Of a stretch of DNA of 64,000 nt, positions 52,304-61,122 are shown one piece after another. The translations under genes were made by a program, and so were the position numbers. This stretch comes from Nocardia sp. SYP-A9097. GTDB lineage: Bacteria > Actinomycetota > Actinomycetes > Mycobacteriales > Mycobacteriaceae. The stretch's first letter is position 1; the number at the start of each line of letters is the position of its first letter. The notes under the pieces are model-generated. The model was not told where the DNA came from. It made no database searches and saw only the letters and a list, made by a program, of their open reading frames with translations. The stretch is taken from positions 186,001 to 250,000 of the forward strand of contig NZ_WJIC01000001.1 of assembly GCF_009649815.1 (NCBI RefSeq), in the 5' to 3' direction.

Positions 52304-53905
52304 TCAATCCTGGTGGCAGGTGAGGTCATTCGCGGGGAGGGTGCCGTCCAGGAGGTAGGTGTTCACCGCCGAGTAGACGCAGGTGTTCGGGTAGCGACCG
52401 AAGATCCAGTGGATGGCCACGTTTTGCAGGGTTACCAGGCGTGATTCGGTGAGGGCGCGGTGCATGCCCCGTGCATTGCCGTAGGTGGTGCGGGTGTCAC
52501 CGGTGGATTGCACGATCAGGGCGGGGACGGAATTGCGCACCACCGTCGTCGGTTCGACCGGCGGAGCCCAGAAGGCGCACGGGGTGATGTTGTTGGTGAA
52601 GGCCCCGAACACCGGTTGGGTGGCGCGGGCGGCTTCGATATTGCGCCAGTAGAACATCGGGTCGCGGGGCACCGCGACATCACCGCACATGATGGCCATC
52701 TGCGCGGCACCGTCCTCGGGATCGGCCTTCAGCATGTAGGCCAGCGCCTTGGTGGTCCCGGGGTCCGGGGTCACCGGCTTGCCGTCGGCCGCGTCGGCGA
52801 ACATGCGGACCATCGTGGAGACCGTGTCGTGTTCGCGCGGATCGTCGAGCACGGTGAACAGCATCATCGGCAGTGTGTGTTCGTCGATATCGAATTCGCC
52901 TACCCGCAGCGGTTTTTCGGCGGAGCGGCGGATGAGATCCTGCACGGTGGCGCGCACCTGATCGCGGGTGGTTCCGAGCCGGTATTCGCTGTCCTTCGCG
53001 GCGGCCGAATCGGCCCATTCGTCCAGGGCGGCCTCATTCGCCGGACCCATATCGCGAACCATGTCGACCGCACCGTAGCGGGCCGGATCGACCGCACTGT
53101 CCAGCACGATACGGTCGCTGCGCTCGGGGAACATCTGGGTGTAGACCGCGCCCAGATACGTCCCGTAGGAGGCGCCGTAGTAGCTGGCCTTCCCCTCGCC
53201 GAGTACGCCGCGAATGACGTCCAGATCGCGGGCGGTATTGCGAGTGGTGAAGTACCGCAACCGTTCTCCGCCATCGGTGAGGCACCGTGCGGCCAGATCA
53301 GCCTGCACCGCAACAGATTCGGCGTAATCCACGGCATCCAGGCCGGCGGATTGCAGGCCGAAGCCGCGTGGCCAGCCGCAGTGCACGGGCGAGGAGCGGC
53401 CGACCCCGCGCGGGTCGATGCCGATGAGGTCGTAGCGGGCGCGCACATCGGGTGTCATGGCCGCGCCGAAATCGACGGTGAAATCCAGGCCGGCGCCGCC
53501 CGGACCGCCGGGATTGGACAAAAGAATGCCGTGCCGCCGCGCCGGATCGGTGGCCTGGATCCGGGAGATGGCGATGGTGATCGTCTCGCCCTGTGGTGCA
53601 GCGTAATTCAGCGGCACCGTGATATCGGCGCAGTGTGCGCCCGCCTCGTCCAGGCGGGAATCATCGCAGGATTTCCACTCCGGCCGCTGACCGTAGAACC
53701 GGTCCAGCGGGGTGTCGGCCGAGGCGATCGGCGTGCCCGGCCCGGCCCCGGTGAGCGCGGATCCGGTGAGCGCCATGAGTGCGGCCGCCACCGCCGTGAT
53801 CGACCCGCGCCTGCGTTGCGGCCGCCGCGCGGCTGCGGCGGATTCTCGTACGGCGGGGAGTCCACCGGCGGCGCTCCAACGTTGGCGCACTGTCGTTCCT
53901 CTCAT
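52304..53905 (-). CDS. secreted alpha/beta-hydrolase (tripeptidyl aminopeptidase type)
   Basis: A 533-residue exported protein. Basic N-terminus, hydrophobic signal (TAVAAALMALTGSALTGAG), then the TAP-like fold: ILLSNPGGPGGAGLDF (oxyanion region), IGIDPRGVGRSS, nucleophile elbow YGASYGTYLG, and a C-terminal VQSTGDTRTTYGNA and AIHWIF with the His. Paired cysteines suggest an extracellular location. It probably cleaves N-terminal peptides or esters. ATG 53905 chosen. Confidence 0.87.
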   Translation of the reverse strand: MRGTTVRQRWSAAGGLPAVRESAAAARRPQRRRGSITAVAAALMALTGSALTGAGPGTPIASADTPLDRFYGQRPEWKSCDDSRLDEAGAHCADITVPLNYAAPQGETITIAISRIQATDPARRHGILLSNPGGPGGAGLDFTVDFGAAMTPDVRARYDLIGIDPRGVGRSSPVHCGWPRGFGLQSAGLDAVDYAESVAVQADLAARCLTDGGERLRYFTTRNTARDLDVIRGVLGEGKASYYGASYGTYLGAVYTQMFPERSDRIVLDSAVDPARYGAVDMVRDMGPANEAALDEWADSAAAKDSEYRLGTTRDQVRATVQDLIRRSAEKPLRVGEFDIDEHTLPMMLFTVLDDPREHDTVSTMVRMFADAADGKPVTPDPGTTKALAYMLKADPEDGAAQMAIMCGDVAVPRDPMFYWRNIEAARATQPVFGAFTNNITPCAFWAPPVEPTTVVRNSVPALIVQSTGDTRTTYGNARGMHRALTESRLVTLQNVAIHWIFGRYPNTCVYSAVNTYLLDGTLPANDLTCHQD

Positions 53906-53978
53906 CCATTCGGGGGTTACCCCGATACCCTGCGCGCCGTGGCTGTCGCACAGCGTGATTCGCGGGTGTTCGGCGTGG

Positions 53979-55163
53979 TCAGCTCTCACAGAGCGCGGTG
54001 TCCAGCAGTTTGTCGACCAGATCTGCGGTCGCGTCGCTGGTGGCGAGCTGGTTGACGGCGATATTCACGGCGATGCCGGCGGCGGTGACGCCGCCCTGGG
54101 TGCCGAAGCCGGGGATGCTGCCGCCGTGACCCCATACGTCCTTACCGCAGGAGACGGGCAGGTGGATCAGGCCCAATCCGTAACCGGCTCCGGGCATTCG
54201 GTCGAAGGGGACGGTCTGCTTCATCTGCTCCAGTTGCGCGGCGGGCAGCAGTTCACCGTTCAGCAGCGCGGTGAAGAAGCGGTCGAGGTCCGCGCCGGTG
54301 GCGACCATGGCCCCGGCGCTGTCACCCCAGGAGGGGTTGAGGTCGGTGAAGTCCACCTGCTTGCCGTCGATCACTTGATACCCCTTGGGATGTGGTCCGC
54401 GAATGACGGTTTCACCCGGGGCCGGGAAGTAGGTGTCCGGCAAACCGAGCTTGTCGATAATGCGCGTGCCGATTTCGGCGGCGGCGGGCCGCCCGGTGAT
54501 CTTCTCGATGAGCATGCCGAGCAGCAGGTAATTGGTGTTGGTGTAGACCGAGCGCGCGCCGGGGGCGAATTGCGGTGGCATGGTCATGGCCAAGCTGATC
54601 AGGTCTGCCGGCCGGTACTGCCGCCAGCGGACGTCATCGCGAAGTACTTCCAGCTGTGGGGTATTCGCGGCGGCGCGGATCTCCGGGTTGCCGCCCGCGA
54701 GGTAGTCGGGCAGGCCGCTGGTGTGCTGGAGCAATTGCCGCACGCTGATCTTGTCGCCGTCATTGCCGGTGCCATGTACGACGCCGGGTAGATAGCGCTC
54801 GATGGGTGCGTCCAGGTCGAGTCTTCCCTCGGCGGCGAGTTGCAGAACCACGGTGGCGACGAAAGTCTTTGTATTGCTGCCGATTCGGACGCGCGCATGG
54901 TCGGGGATGGGTGCGCCGGTGGCGAGATCGCCCGCGCCGGCGGTCAGCGTGCGCGGGCCGTCCGGTCCGGTGATCACCACCTGCACGCCCGGGAATCCGC
55001 CCCGCACGACAGCGTTCATGGCATCGACGATGGCCCGGTCGCGGTCGGGACCGGGCGACTCGGACGTGGTGTCCGGACTGCCGCAGCCCGCCGCGGTGAG
55101 CGCGGCGACGAGTCCGAGTCCGGCCAGCGCGGTACGGCCGCGATGCCGCCGAAGTGTCGTCAT
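53979..55163 (-). CDS. serine hydrolase lipoprotein (beta-lactamase/D-Ala-D-Ala carboxypeptidase fold)
   Basis: A 394-residue lipoprotein. The lipobox is LTAAGC (C27). The penicillin-binding fold follows: SxxK as SNTK, the YxN motif within YTNTNY, and HGG in VWGHGGSIPG. Class C-like serine hydrolases of this kind act as D,D-peptidases or esterases at the cell surface. The substrate is unknown. Confidence 0.88.
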   Translation of the reverse strand: MTTLRRHRGRTALAGLGLVAALTAAGCGSPDTTSESPGPDRDRAIVDAMNAVVRGGFPGVQVVITGPDGPRTLTAGAGDLATGAPIPDHARVRIGSNTKTFVATVVLQLAAEGRLDLDAPIERYLPGVVHGTGNDGDKISVRQLLQHTSGLPDYLAGGNPEIRAAANTPQLEVLRDDVRWRQYRPADLISLAMTMPPQFAPGARSVYTNTNYLLLGMLIEKITGRPAAAEIGTRIIDKLGLPDTYFPAPGETVIRGPHPKGYQVIDGKQVDFTDLNPSWGDSAGAMVATGADLDRFFTALLNGELLPAAQLEQMKQTVPFDRMPGAGYGLGLIHLPVSCGKDVWGHGGSIPGFGTQGGVTAAGIAVNIAVNQLATSDATADLVDKLLDTALCES

Positions 55164-55283
55164 GGGAAGGCGTTCCTCCTGTTCGCGCCGGGTCGTCCGG
55201 CGGATTCCAGCCTAGGAAGACTGCTCTGACCTGCCGATCCGGCGCGCACCCCAATCCGTGGTAGTGCTGGCGCTACCCGATGC

Positions 55284-55301
55284 TATGCAACTCGTTGCAT
55301 A
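55284..55301. promoter_or_regulatory. 18-bp palindrome upstream of SDR gene
   Basis: TATGCAAC-TC-GTTGCATA is a perfect 8-bp inverted repeat with a 2-nt spacer, about 105 bp before the SDR start. It looks like a TetR-class operator; the TetR gene at 56.7 kb is a candidate binder. Confidence 0.55.
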
Positions 55302-55406
55302 ATAGATCGATCGCGCCTACTGTCCGAATCGCAGGTTTCGCCTCGACCGCGCATGGACGCGCGGATTATCGAATCGGGGGCGACAGCACGGGAGAGGGAG
55401 CTGACC

Positions 55407-56255
55407 ATGACGCAAGCACGGAAACCGCTGGCGGGCCGAACCATGATCATGTCGGGCGGTAGCCGCGGCATCGGGCTGGAGATCGCCAAACGGGCAGCGG
55501 CGGACGGGGCGAATATCACCCTGATCGCCAAGACCGACGCTCCGCATCCGAAACTGCCGGGCACCATCCATACCGCGGCGGCGGAGTTGGAGCAGGCGGG
55601 CGGCACGGTACTCAAATACGTCGGCGATGTGCGTGATGACGGCGCGGTCGCCGATGCGGTACAGCAGACCGTGCAGCGCTTCGGCGGTATCGACATGGTG
55701 GTGAACAACGCGTCGGCAATCGACCTGTCCCCCACCGAGACTCTGCCCATGAAGAAGTACGACCTCATGCAGGACATCAATTGCCGCGGCAGCTTCCTGC
55801 TCGCCAAGACCTGCATTCCGGCGTTGCGGGATTCCGCCCAGGCGGGACGCAATCCGCACATCCTCACCCTGTCCCCACCACTGAACCTGGACCCGAAATG
55901 GGCGGGTGCCTCACTCGGCTACACCATCGCCAAGTACGGAATGTCGCTCACCACACTGGGTTTGGCGGAGGAGCTGCGCAAATACGGTATCGGCGTGAAC
56001 TCGCTCTGGCCGCGCACCACCATCGCCACCGCGGCGGTCCGCAACCTGCTCGGCGGCGACGATATGGTCGCCACCTCCCGCACCCCCGACATCTACGCAG
56101 ACGCCGCGTACCTGGTCCTGACCTCCCCCGCCAAGGACACCTCGGGAAATTTCTTCATCGATGACGAAGTCCTTGCCGCACACGGGATTACGGATCTGGA
56201 CAAGTACCGCGCAATCCCCGGCGACGGCCCCCTCACCACCGACCTCTTCCTCTGA
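55407..56255 (+). CDS. short-chain dehydrogenase (HSDL2-like)
   Basis: A 282-residue SDR. The cofactor motif SGGSRGIG, the NNAS segment (VVNNASAID) and YTIAK (catalytic Tyr/Lys) are present. LSPPLNLDPKWAGASLGYTIAKYGMS is typical of the HSDL2-like group. It oxidises or reduces a hydroxy/keto compound, possibly lipid-derived. ATG 55407 is chosen because GGGAG precedes it at a suitable distance. A palindromic operator lies upstream. Confidence 0.87.
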   Translation: MTQARKPLAGRTMIMSGGSRGIGLEIAKRAAADGANITLIAKTDAPHPKLPGTIHTAAAELEQAGGTVLKYVGDVRDDGAVADAVQQTVQRFGGIDMVVNNASAIDLSPTETLPMKKYDLMQDINCRGSFLLAKTCIPALRDSAQAGRNPHILTLSPPLNLDPKWAGASLGYTIAKYGMSLTTLGLAEELRKYGIGVNSLWPRTTIATAAVRNLLGGDDMVATSRTPDIYADAAYLVLTSPAKDTSGNFFIDDEVLAAHGITDLDKYRAIPGDGPLTTDLFL

Positions 56256-56339
56256 GCTGACCGAAAAGCCCGTGTAGCGATCGCGCAGCCCCGGTAGAAG
56301 CTGCGCGATCGCCACACGGGCTGTTCGATGCGCTGGGGG

Positions 56340-56711
56340 TTACGCGGCCGCGGCGGATATGCGGTGCAGCATGTTTCGGACTACCAGGCGGTGGCCGCCG
56401 GTGCCGATGACCAGGGCGCGGTAGATGCGGCCGTGCAGGCCGGGGAATTCGCCCCGGCTCTCGGCGGTGAGGCGGGTTCGGGTGGGAGATTCCTCGGTGA
56501 GGGTGAAGACCAGGGCGTAGCGGGAGAAGGCGTGGCGGCCCGTGGTGGCCAATCGGTTCGGCGGGTCGGCCTCGTCGAGGGTGAATCCGCGCGGAAGTGT
56601 GCTGAGATCATCCGGGTTCTTGCAGGTCGTGCGCAGCAGGGCAGCCCAGGTGTGGGCGCGATCGGCGGTGACTATTGTGGAATGCTCATCGATATAGGGC
56701 AATTGCTCCAT
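56340..56711 (-). CDS. SRPBCC-type ligand-binding protein
   Basis: About 123 residues (ATG 56711). The START/SRPBCC pattern is seen: YIDEHSTIVTADRAHTWAALL at the N-terminus, central strands FSRYALVFTLTEESPTRTRL, and the long C-terminal helix RIYRALVIGTGGHRLVVRNML. It probably binds a hydrophobic ligand. Its start codon lies only 21 bp from that of the divergent TetR gene. Confidence 0.72.
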   Translation of the reverse strand: MEQLPYIDEHSTIVTADRAHTWAALLRTTCKNPDDLSTLPRGFTLDEADPPNRLATTGRHAFSRYALVFTLTEESPTRTRLTAESRGEFPGLHGRIYRALVIGTGGHRLVVRNMLHRISAAAA

Positions 56712-56732
56712 ATAGAAGGAACGTACTAGGAC

Positions 56733-57326
56733 ATGGCCCCTCCCCGCAAGCACGACACCGATGTGATCCTGGACGCCGCGCGCACCCTGGTACTACACGA
56801 GGGCCCGCGCGCGGCCAGCGTGGCCGCCATCGCCGAGGCCAGTGGCGCACCGGTCGGCACGCTGTATCACCGCTTCGGCAATCGCAATGGCGTGCTCGCC
56901 GCCGCCTGGCTACGCGCCCTGGAGCGCTTCCAATCCGGCGCGCTGACCGCCGCCGGCGCGGTGGCCGATCCGATCGAGGCGGCGGTGGCCATGACCACCG
57001 CCCTGCTCGTCTTCGGCCGCGAACACCTGGAAGACGCGAAACTGCTGCTGAACCTGCGGCCCAGCGATCTCCTGGACGGTGCTCCCGATACCGATTTCGG
57101 CACGCGCCTCGCGGAGATGAATGCCCCGCTCCTCGCCGAGCTGCGCCGCATAGCCGTCGGCGTCTACGGCACGGACGGCGAGCGCGAGATGGATGCCATT
57201 CGCCGCGCCATCATCGACCTGCCCTATGCCGCACTGCGCCGTCACGCCCCCACCGGCCGGCTCCCGGAGTGGCTCGACGCCGACCTGCTCGCGGCCACGC
57301 GCACGCTGCTCGCGACCCGCGCATAG
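56733..57326 (+). CDS. TetR-family transcriptional regulator
   Basis: A 197-residue regulator. The HTH is ILDAARTLVLHEGPRAASVAAIAEASG, then APVGTLYHRFGNRNGVL. A helical ligand domain follows. It is divergent from the SRPBCC gene with 21 bp between start codons, so the two promoters must overlap. It may control that gene and the neighbouring SDR. A terminator follows. Confidence 0.88.
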   Translation: MAPPRKHDTDVILDAARTLVLHEGPRAASVAAIAEASGAPVGTLYHRFGNRNGVLAAAWLRALERFQSGALTAAGAVADPIEAAVAMTTALLVFGREHLEDAKLLLNLRPSDLLDGAPDTDFGTRLAEMNAPLLAELRRIAVGVYGTDGEREMDAIRRAIIDLPYAALRRHAPTGRLPEWLDADLLAATRTLLATRA

Positions 57327-57327
57327 T

Positions 57328-57361
57328 GCGGCGGCCGCACCCAATCGGGTACGGCCGCCGC
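57328..57361. terminator. terminator between tetR and glfT2
   Basis: GCGGCGGCCG (57328-57337) pairs with CGGCCGCCGC (57352-57361) between the convergent genes, followed by GTTATT on the right. Confidence 0.68.
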
Positions 57362-57377
57362 GTTATTCGTATTCAGC

Positions 57378-59279
57378 TCACTTGGGGTCGATGCCGTACA
57401 GGCGTTCCCAGTTCTCGCGGCTGGTGAGTTCCGGCACGGCGGTGCGCCACTGCCGCTGCAGGCTCGGGAGTTCCTCGCGGAGCTGCTTCAGCACGCGGTA
57501 GGCGCGGACCAGCAGCCGACGCGCGGTTTCCTTGTCGCGGCGGCGAATTCGGACACCGGATTGCGAGGCGTCGGTGACGACCACGTGATCGAAGAGGCCG
57601 ACATGCCACCAGTGCGCGTCCTCGCGGGTGACCCCGACGACACCCGGAATGGTACGGCCGGTCCACTGCGTGAACGCACGCTTGAGCAGGATCAACAGCG
57701 GGCGGCTGGGCTCACCACCCGCGCGGCGCTGATGCACGTGCGCGTTCACGACCGGAGCCGTGGCGGCCGGATGCTTGATGGTCTCCGGGTAGTCCGAGCG
57801 GGAGCCACGCGCGGCGGCCAGGGCCTGAATTCCGCCGTCCTGCAGGGCTTTCGGGCCGCGCAGGTAATCCTCGATACCGGACAGGGTGGTGTGCGCCAGG
57901 CCGTACTGCATGCCGACCAGGTACTCGGCGATCTCCCGGAACAGTTGCCGGGTAACGGCTTTCGGATCCAGGTCGGCGTGCAGCGAGGAGACGATGAGCG
58001 AATTGCGCGAGGAGAAGTAGCGCGCCCAGTCGTCGAAATCCTTCCAGTAGAAGTCGGCGTGCCAGACGGCCGCGTTCGGCAGGGTGACGGTGACGAAACC
58101 GTTCTCCCTTGCGCGCAAACCGTATTCGACATCGTCCCACTGGAAGAAGATCGGCACCGGCAGCCCGATCTTCTTGACCACCTCGGCGGGGATCAGGCAG
58201 GTCCACCACGCCTGGTAGCCCGCGTCCACGCGGCGTTCCTGATGCTTCTTGAGCATGCTGGTATTGCGCAGCGCCTTGGAGACCTTCTGGCCGTGCCGCA
58301 GCTTGCCCAGATCCGTCTCCTCCGCACCGACATTGAGGTAGTCGGGGTTGAACAGGAACAGCATCTGCGCGCCCACCAGGGTGGGTTCGACGGTCATATT
58401 CGCGAAGGCGTTGAGCCGCAACACCGTTTCGGGCTCGCACAGGATGTCGTCGTCCATGAGGATGACATCGGCGTGCTCGTTCGCACCCGACACCTCGTAG
58501 AGTCCGCGGGTGAAGCCGCCCGCGCCACCGAGATTCGGCTGCCGGATGTAGCGCAGCTTGTCACCGAGCTTGGGTGCGGTTTCGGCGAAGACCGGCTGAT
58601 CCTGCACCAGATCGGTGCCCTGATCGACCACGTACACCGCGTCGATGGCGTTCAGCACGGTCGCGTCCGAGGCCAGCGCGGCCATGGTGGCGGCACAGTC
58701 CGGGGCGCGGTTGAAGGTGCAGATGGCAATGGCCACCGGGCGCATGTGGTCCGGTGCGGGCGCGGTCCACTCCAGATCGGTGATGGTGACCTCGCCGCCG
58801 ATGGCGTCGACCTCGATCCACATCGCGCCACCGTCGATGAACATGTCCAGAGCGGCGGTCAGTACCACCCGCCCGGACTCGCTGGTCTGCGCGGTGGCGG
58901 CGACACGCCGATGCCCGGCGATATCGGAGGCGGCGAGCCGCACCTTGGTCTTACCGCCGACCACGAGGGTCATGGCGACCTCGACCGCGGTGACGGTGGT
59001 CCAGCGCTGCCAGTAACTGGCGGCGAAACGCCCGAAGTAGGTATTGGTGTGCGCGGACGCGCCCTTGTCCAGCCGCAGGCTGAAGCGTTCGCGGTGCGCC
59101 TTACCGCCCTTCACCACCGCGTACAGCTCATCGCTGATGCGCGGGGCGGGGCCGGTGAACAGGCCGCGCGCCAACACCAGCCGCTCGGGAGCCGCATGGT
59201 CCGCACGTAGCGTCGCGGGGGCTCCGACACTGAGCCGATCATTGATTTCGGTCACGGCTTGGCCAGCCGACGCATCCAT
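57378..59279 (-). CDS. glfT2: galactofuranosyltransferase GlfT2
   Basis: A 633-residue polymerising galactofuranosyltransferase (Rv3808c type). An N-terminal beta-sandwich (~1-170) is followed by the GT-A domain with AIAICTFNR, the donor loop IRQPNLGGAGGFTRGLYE, the metal-binding DDD in ILMDDDILCEP, WDDVEYG, and the His in VWHADFYWKDF. A helical C-terminal domain completes it. It extends the galactan with alternating linkages. ATG 59279 is chosen because GAGGGA lies 5 nt upstream; ATG 59294 is an alternative. Confidence 0.94.
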   Translation of the reverse strand: MDASAGQAVTEINDRLSVGAPATLRADHAAPERLVLARGLFTGPAPRISDELYAVVKGGKAHRERFSLRLDKGASAHTNTYFGRFAASYWQRWTTVTAVEVAMTLVVGGKTKVRLAASDIAGHRRVAATAQTSESGRVVLTAALDMFIDGGAMWIEVDAIGGEVTITDLEWTAPAPDHMRPVAIAICTFNRAPDCAATMAALASDATVLNAIDAVYVVDQGTDLVQDQPVFAETAPKLGDKLRYIRQPNLGGAGGFTRGLYEVSGANEHADVILMDDDILCEPETVLRLNAFANMTVEPTLVGAQMLFLFNPDYLNVGAEETDLGKLRHGQKVSKALRNTSMLKKHQERRVDAGYQAWWTCLIPAEVVKKIGLPVPIFFQWDDVEYGLRARENGFVTVTLPNAAVWHADFYWKDFDDWARYFSSRNSLIVSSLHADLDPKAVTRQLFREIAEYLVGMQYGLAHTTLSGIEDYLRGPKALQDGGIQALAAARGSRSDYPETIKHPAATAPVVNAHVHQRRAGGEPSRPLLILLKRAFTQWTGRTIPGVVGVTREDAHWWHVGLFDHVVVTDASQSGVRIRRRDKETARRLLVRAYRVLKQLREELPSLQRQWRTAVPELTSRENWERLYGIDPK

Positions 59280-59378
59280 GAATTCCCTCGACATCCCTCG
59301 AAAACAACAGACACCGGCAACACCGACGTAGGACGCACAACCCACTGTCACCGCTCGGCGGGGCCGACAATATCAATA

Positions 59379-59501
59379 TCTATTTGCCTCCGCTGCGCTC
59401 CGGCCGGTTAACGGCCCTGCAAGCCCGATTCTTCCCTCCCTCCGCTCCCCCGCTTCGCTCCTCCGCTCCACTCAGTCCAGAATCGAGCCGGGCCGTTAAC
59501 C
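59379..59501 (+). repeat. dispersed stem-loop repeat, copy D
   Basis: The leader is TATTTGCCTCCGCTGCGCTC. The outer stem is GGTTAACGGCCC / GGGCCGTTAACC (12 bp) and the inner stem CGATTC / GAATCG. The loop begins TTCCCTCCCTCCGCTC and ends ACTCAGTCCA. Both arms differ from the other copies at matching positions. It lies between gtrA and glfT2. Confidence 0.87.
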
Positions 59502-59531
59502 ACCCAGGTGAAGCAGGAAATCCGTGGGAGT

Positions 59532-60089
59532 TCAAGGGGTTTGATCGCGCACGCCGGTGAACACGAATTTGTCATAGGACCAGTAGCGGAAGACAACCGC
59601 AACGATCTGGCCCACCAGTGTTCCGGAGATGTTGTCCGCCAAGGGACTGGACAGGTGCAGTACATACCTGGAGAAGCCCAGACAGGCCAGTTGCAATCCG
59701 ATGGCAACCACATTGAACAGTGCGTAGAGGACATATTCGCGGGTCTGGCTACCGCCCTTCTTGTGCGCGAAGGTCCACCATTTGTTGCCGAAATAGGTGA
59801 CGACCGTGGCGACACCGATGGCGATGATCTTGGCCAGTAGCGGTTGCTGGAACAGCGGGCCTTCTCCGCCCGCGAACACCAGCAGGTTGTAGGTGCCCGC
59901 GTCCACGGCGAAGCCGAGCAGGCCCACGACCAGGAACGCACCGCCCTGCTTCAATGCCGCGCGCACCTTGTCGATCAGGGACCGCGGGACGATCTCGGCG
60001 GATTCCGCTGGGCTAACGGCTGATTCTGTAGGGCTGACGCCGGGGGCGGCCGACTCACTGCTGGGCACTCGGCGACGGTACCGCAGCAT
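59532..60089 (-). CDS. GtrA-family membrane protein
   Basis: A 185-residue protein with a polar N-terminus (~40 residues) and four membrane helices (GGAFLVVGLLGFAVDAGTYNLLVF, IIAIGVATVVTYFGNKWWTF and two more). The FGNKWWTF and YALFNVVAIGLQL segments are typical GtrA. The mycobacterial counterpart Rv3789 lies beside the decaprenyl-phosphoryl-arabinose genes and takes part in arabinogalactan assembly. It is divergent from a GT2 gene. Confidence 0.87.
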   Translation of the reverse strand: MLRYRRRVPSSESAAPGVSPTESAVSPAESAEIVPRSLIDKVRAALKQGGAFLVVGLLGFAVDAGTYNLLVFAGGEGPLFQQPLLAKIIAIGVATVVTYFGNKWWTFAHKKGGSQTREYVLYALFNVVAIGLQLACLGFSRYVLHLSSPLADNISGTLVGQIVAVVFRYWSYDKFVFTGVRDQTP

Positions 60090-60147
60090 TCTCGGGTACC
60101 CTCCCCGTGTTCGTATTTGCCTTCCGATCACATCGAGGATTGACCGG

Positions 60148-61122
60148 GTGGACCCCACCGAGCTCCGAATTGCCGCCGTGGTTCCGTGCCACAACGAAGA
60201 GGCCTCGGTCGCACAGGTCGTCACCGACCTCAAGGCCGCCGTGCCCGGAATCGTCGTATATGTCTACGACAACCGGAGTACCGACGCGACCGCCGAGCGG
60301 GCGCGCGAGGCCGGCGCGATCGTGCGTCACGAATATCGCAAGGGCAAAGGCAATGTGGTGCGCCGTGCCTTCGCCGATATCGAGGCCGACGTCTATTTGA
60401 TGATCGACGGCGACGACACCTATGACGCCTCCGCCGCACCGCGGATGATCGAGGCGCTGCTATCGGGACCGTACGACCATGTACTGGGCGTGCGCCGCGA
60501 GATCGCGGGCGAATCCGCGTACCGGCCGGGGCATGAGACCGGCAATAAGGTGCTCAATAGCGTTGTCGCGCAGGTGTTCGGCGAGAATGTCGAGGACATG
60601 CTGAGCGGATACCGGGTGTTCTCCCGGCGATTCGTGAAGAGCTTCCCGGCGGTGTCGCGCGAATTCGAGATCGAAACCGAATTGACCGTGCATACCCTGC
60701 ATCTGCGCGTTCCGCAGACCGCGGTACCGGTCGGATTCAAGGATCGGCCGGAGGGCAGCGAATCCAAGCTGCGCACCTATCACGACGGTTTCAAGATCCT
60801 GCGCCTCATCGTCGGCCTGGCCCGGCATGAACGCCCCGTCGCGTTCTACGGCCTGTTCGGCACCCTGGCCTGGCTGATCTCGATCATTCTGATCACGCCG
60901 ATCGTGATCCAGTTCTACGAGATCCACGAGGTACCGCGCTTCCCGACGCTGTTCCTGGGCTTCACGCTGCTGCTGCTGGGCAGCCTGGCCTGGACCGCGG
61001 GCCTGGTACTGGACGGCATCCGCCGCTCCCGGCACGAGGCCGCCCGCCTGATGTACCTGCGCTACTCCGCCGTCGGCGCGCACGACAGCGCCGAGGAACA
61101 CACCGGTGGTCCCCGTCGATGA
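60148..61122 (+). CDS. GT2 polyprenyl-phosphate glycosyltransferase (GtrB/DPM-like)
   Basis: A 324-residue enzyme. The GT-A domain has AAVVPCHNEE, VYVYDNRSTD, and the DxD in MIDGDDTYD, with RVFSRRFVKSFP typical of dolichyl-phosphate sugar synthases. Two membrane helices follow at the C-terminus (FYGLFGTLAWLISIILITPI and FLGFTLLLLGSLAWTAGL). It probably transfers a sugar to polyprenyl phosphate. GTG 60148 follows GAGGA. Coupled (ATGA) to the next gene. Confidence 0.85.
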   Translation: MDPTELRIAAVVPCHNEEASVAQVVTDLKAAVPGIVVYVYDNRSTDATAERAREAGAIVRHEYRKGKGNVVRRAFADIEADVYLMIDGDDTYDASAAPRMIEALLSGPYDHVLGVRREIAGESAYRPGHETGNKVLNSVVAQVFGENVEDMLSGYRVFSRRFVKSFPAVSREFEIETELTVHTLHLRVPQTAVPVGFKDRPEGSESKLRTYHDGFKILRLIVGLARHERPVAFYGLFGTLAWLISIILITPIVIQFYEIHEVPRFPTLFLGFTLLLLGSLAWTAGLVLDGIRRSRHEAARLMYLRYSAVGAHDSAEEHTGGPRR

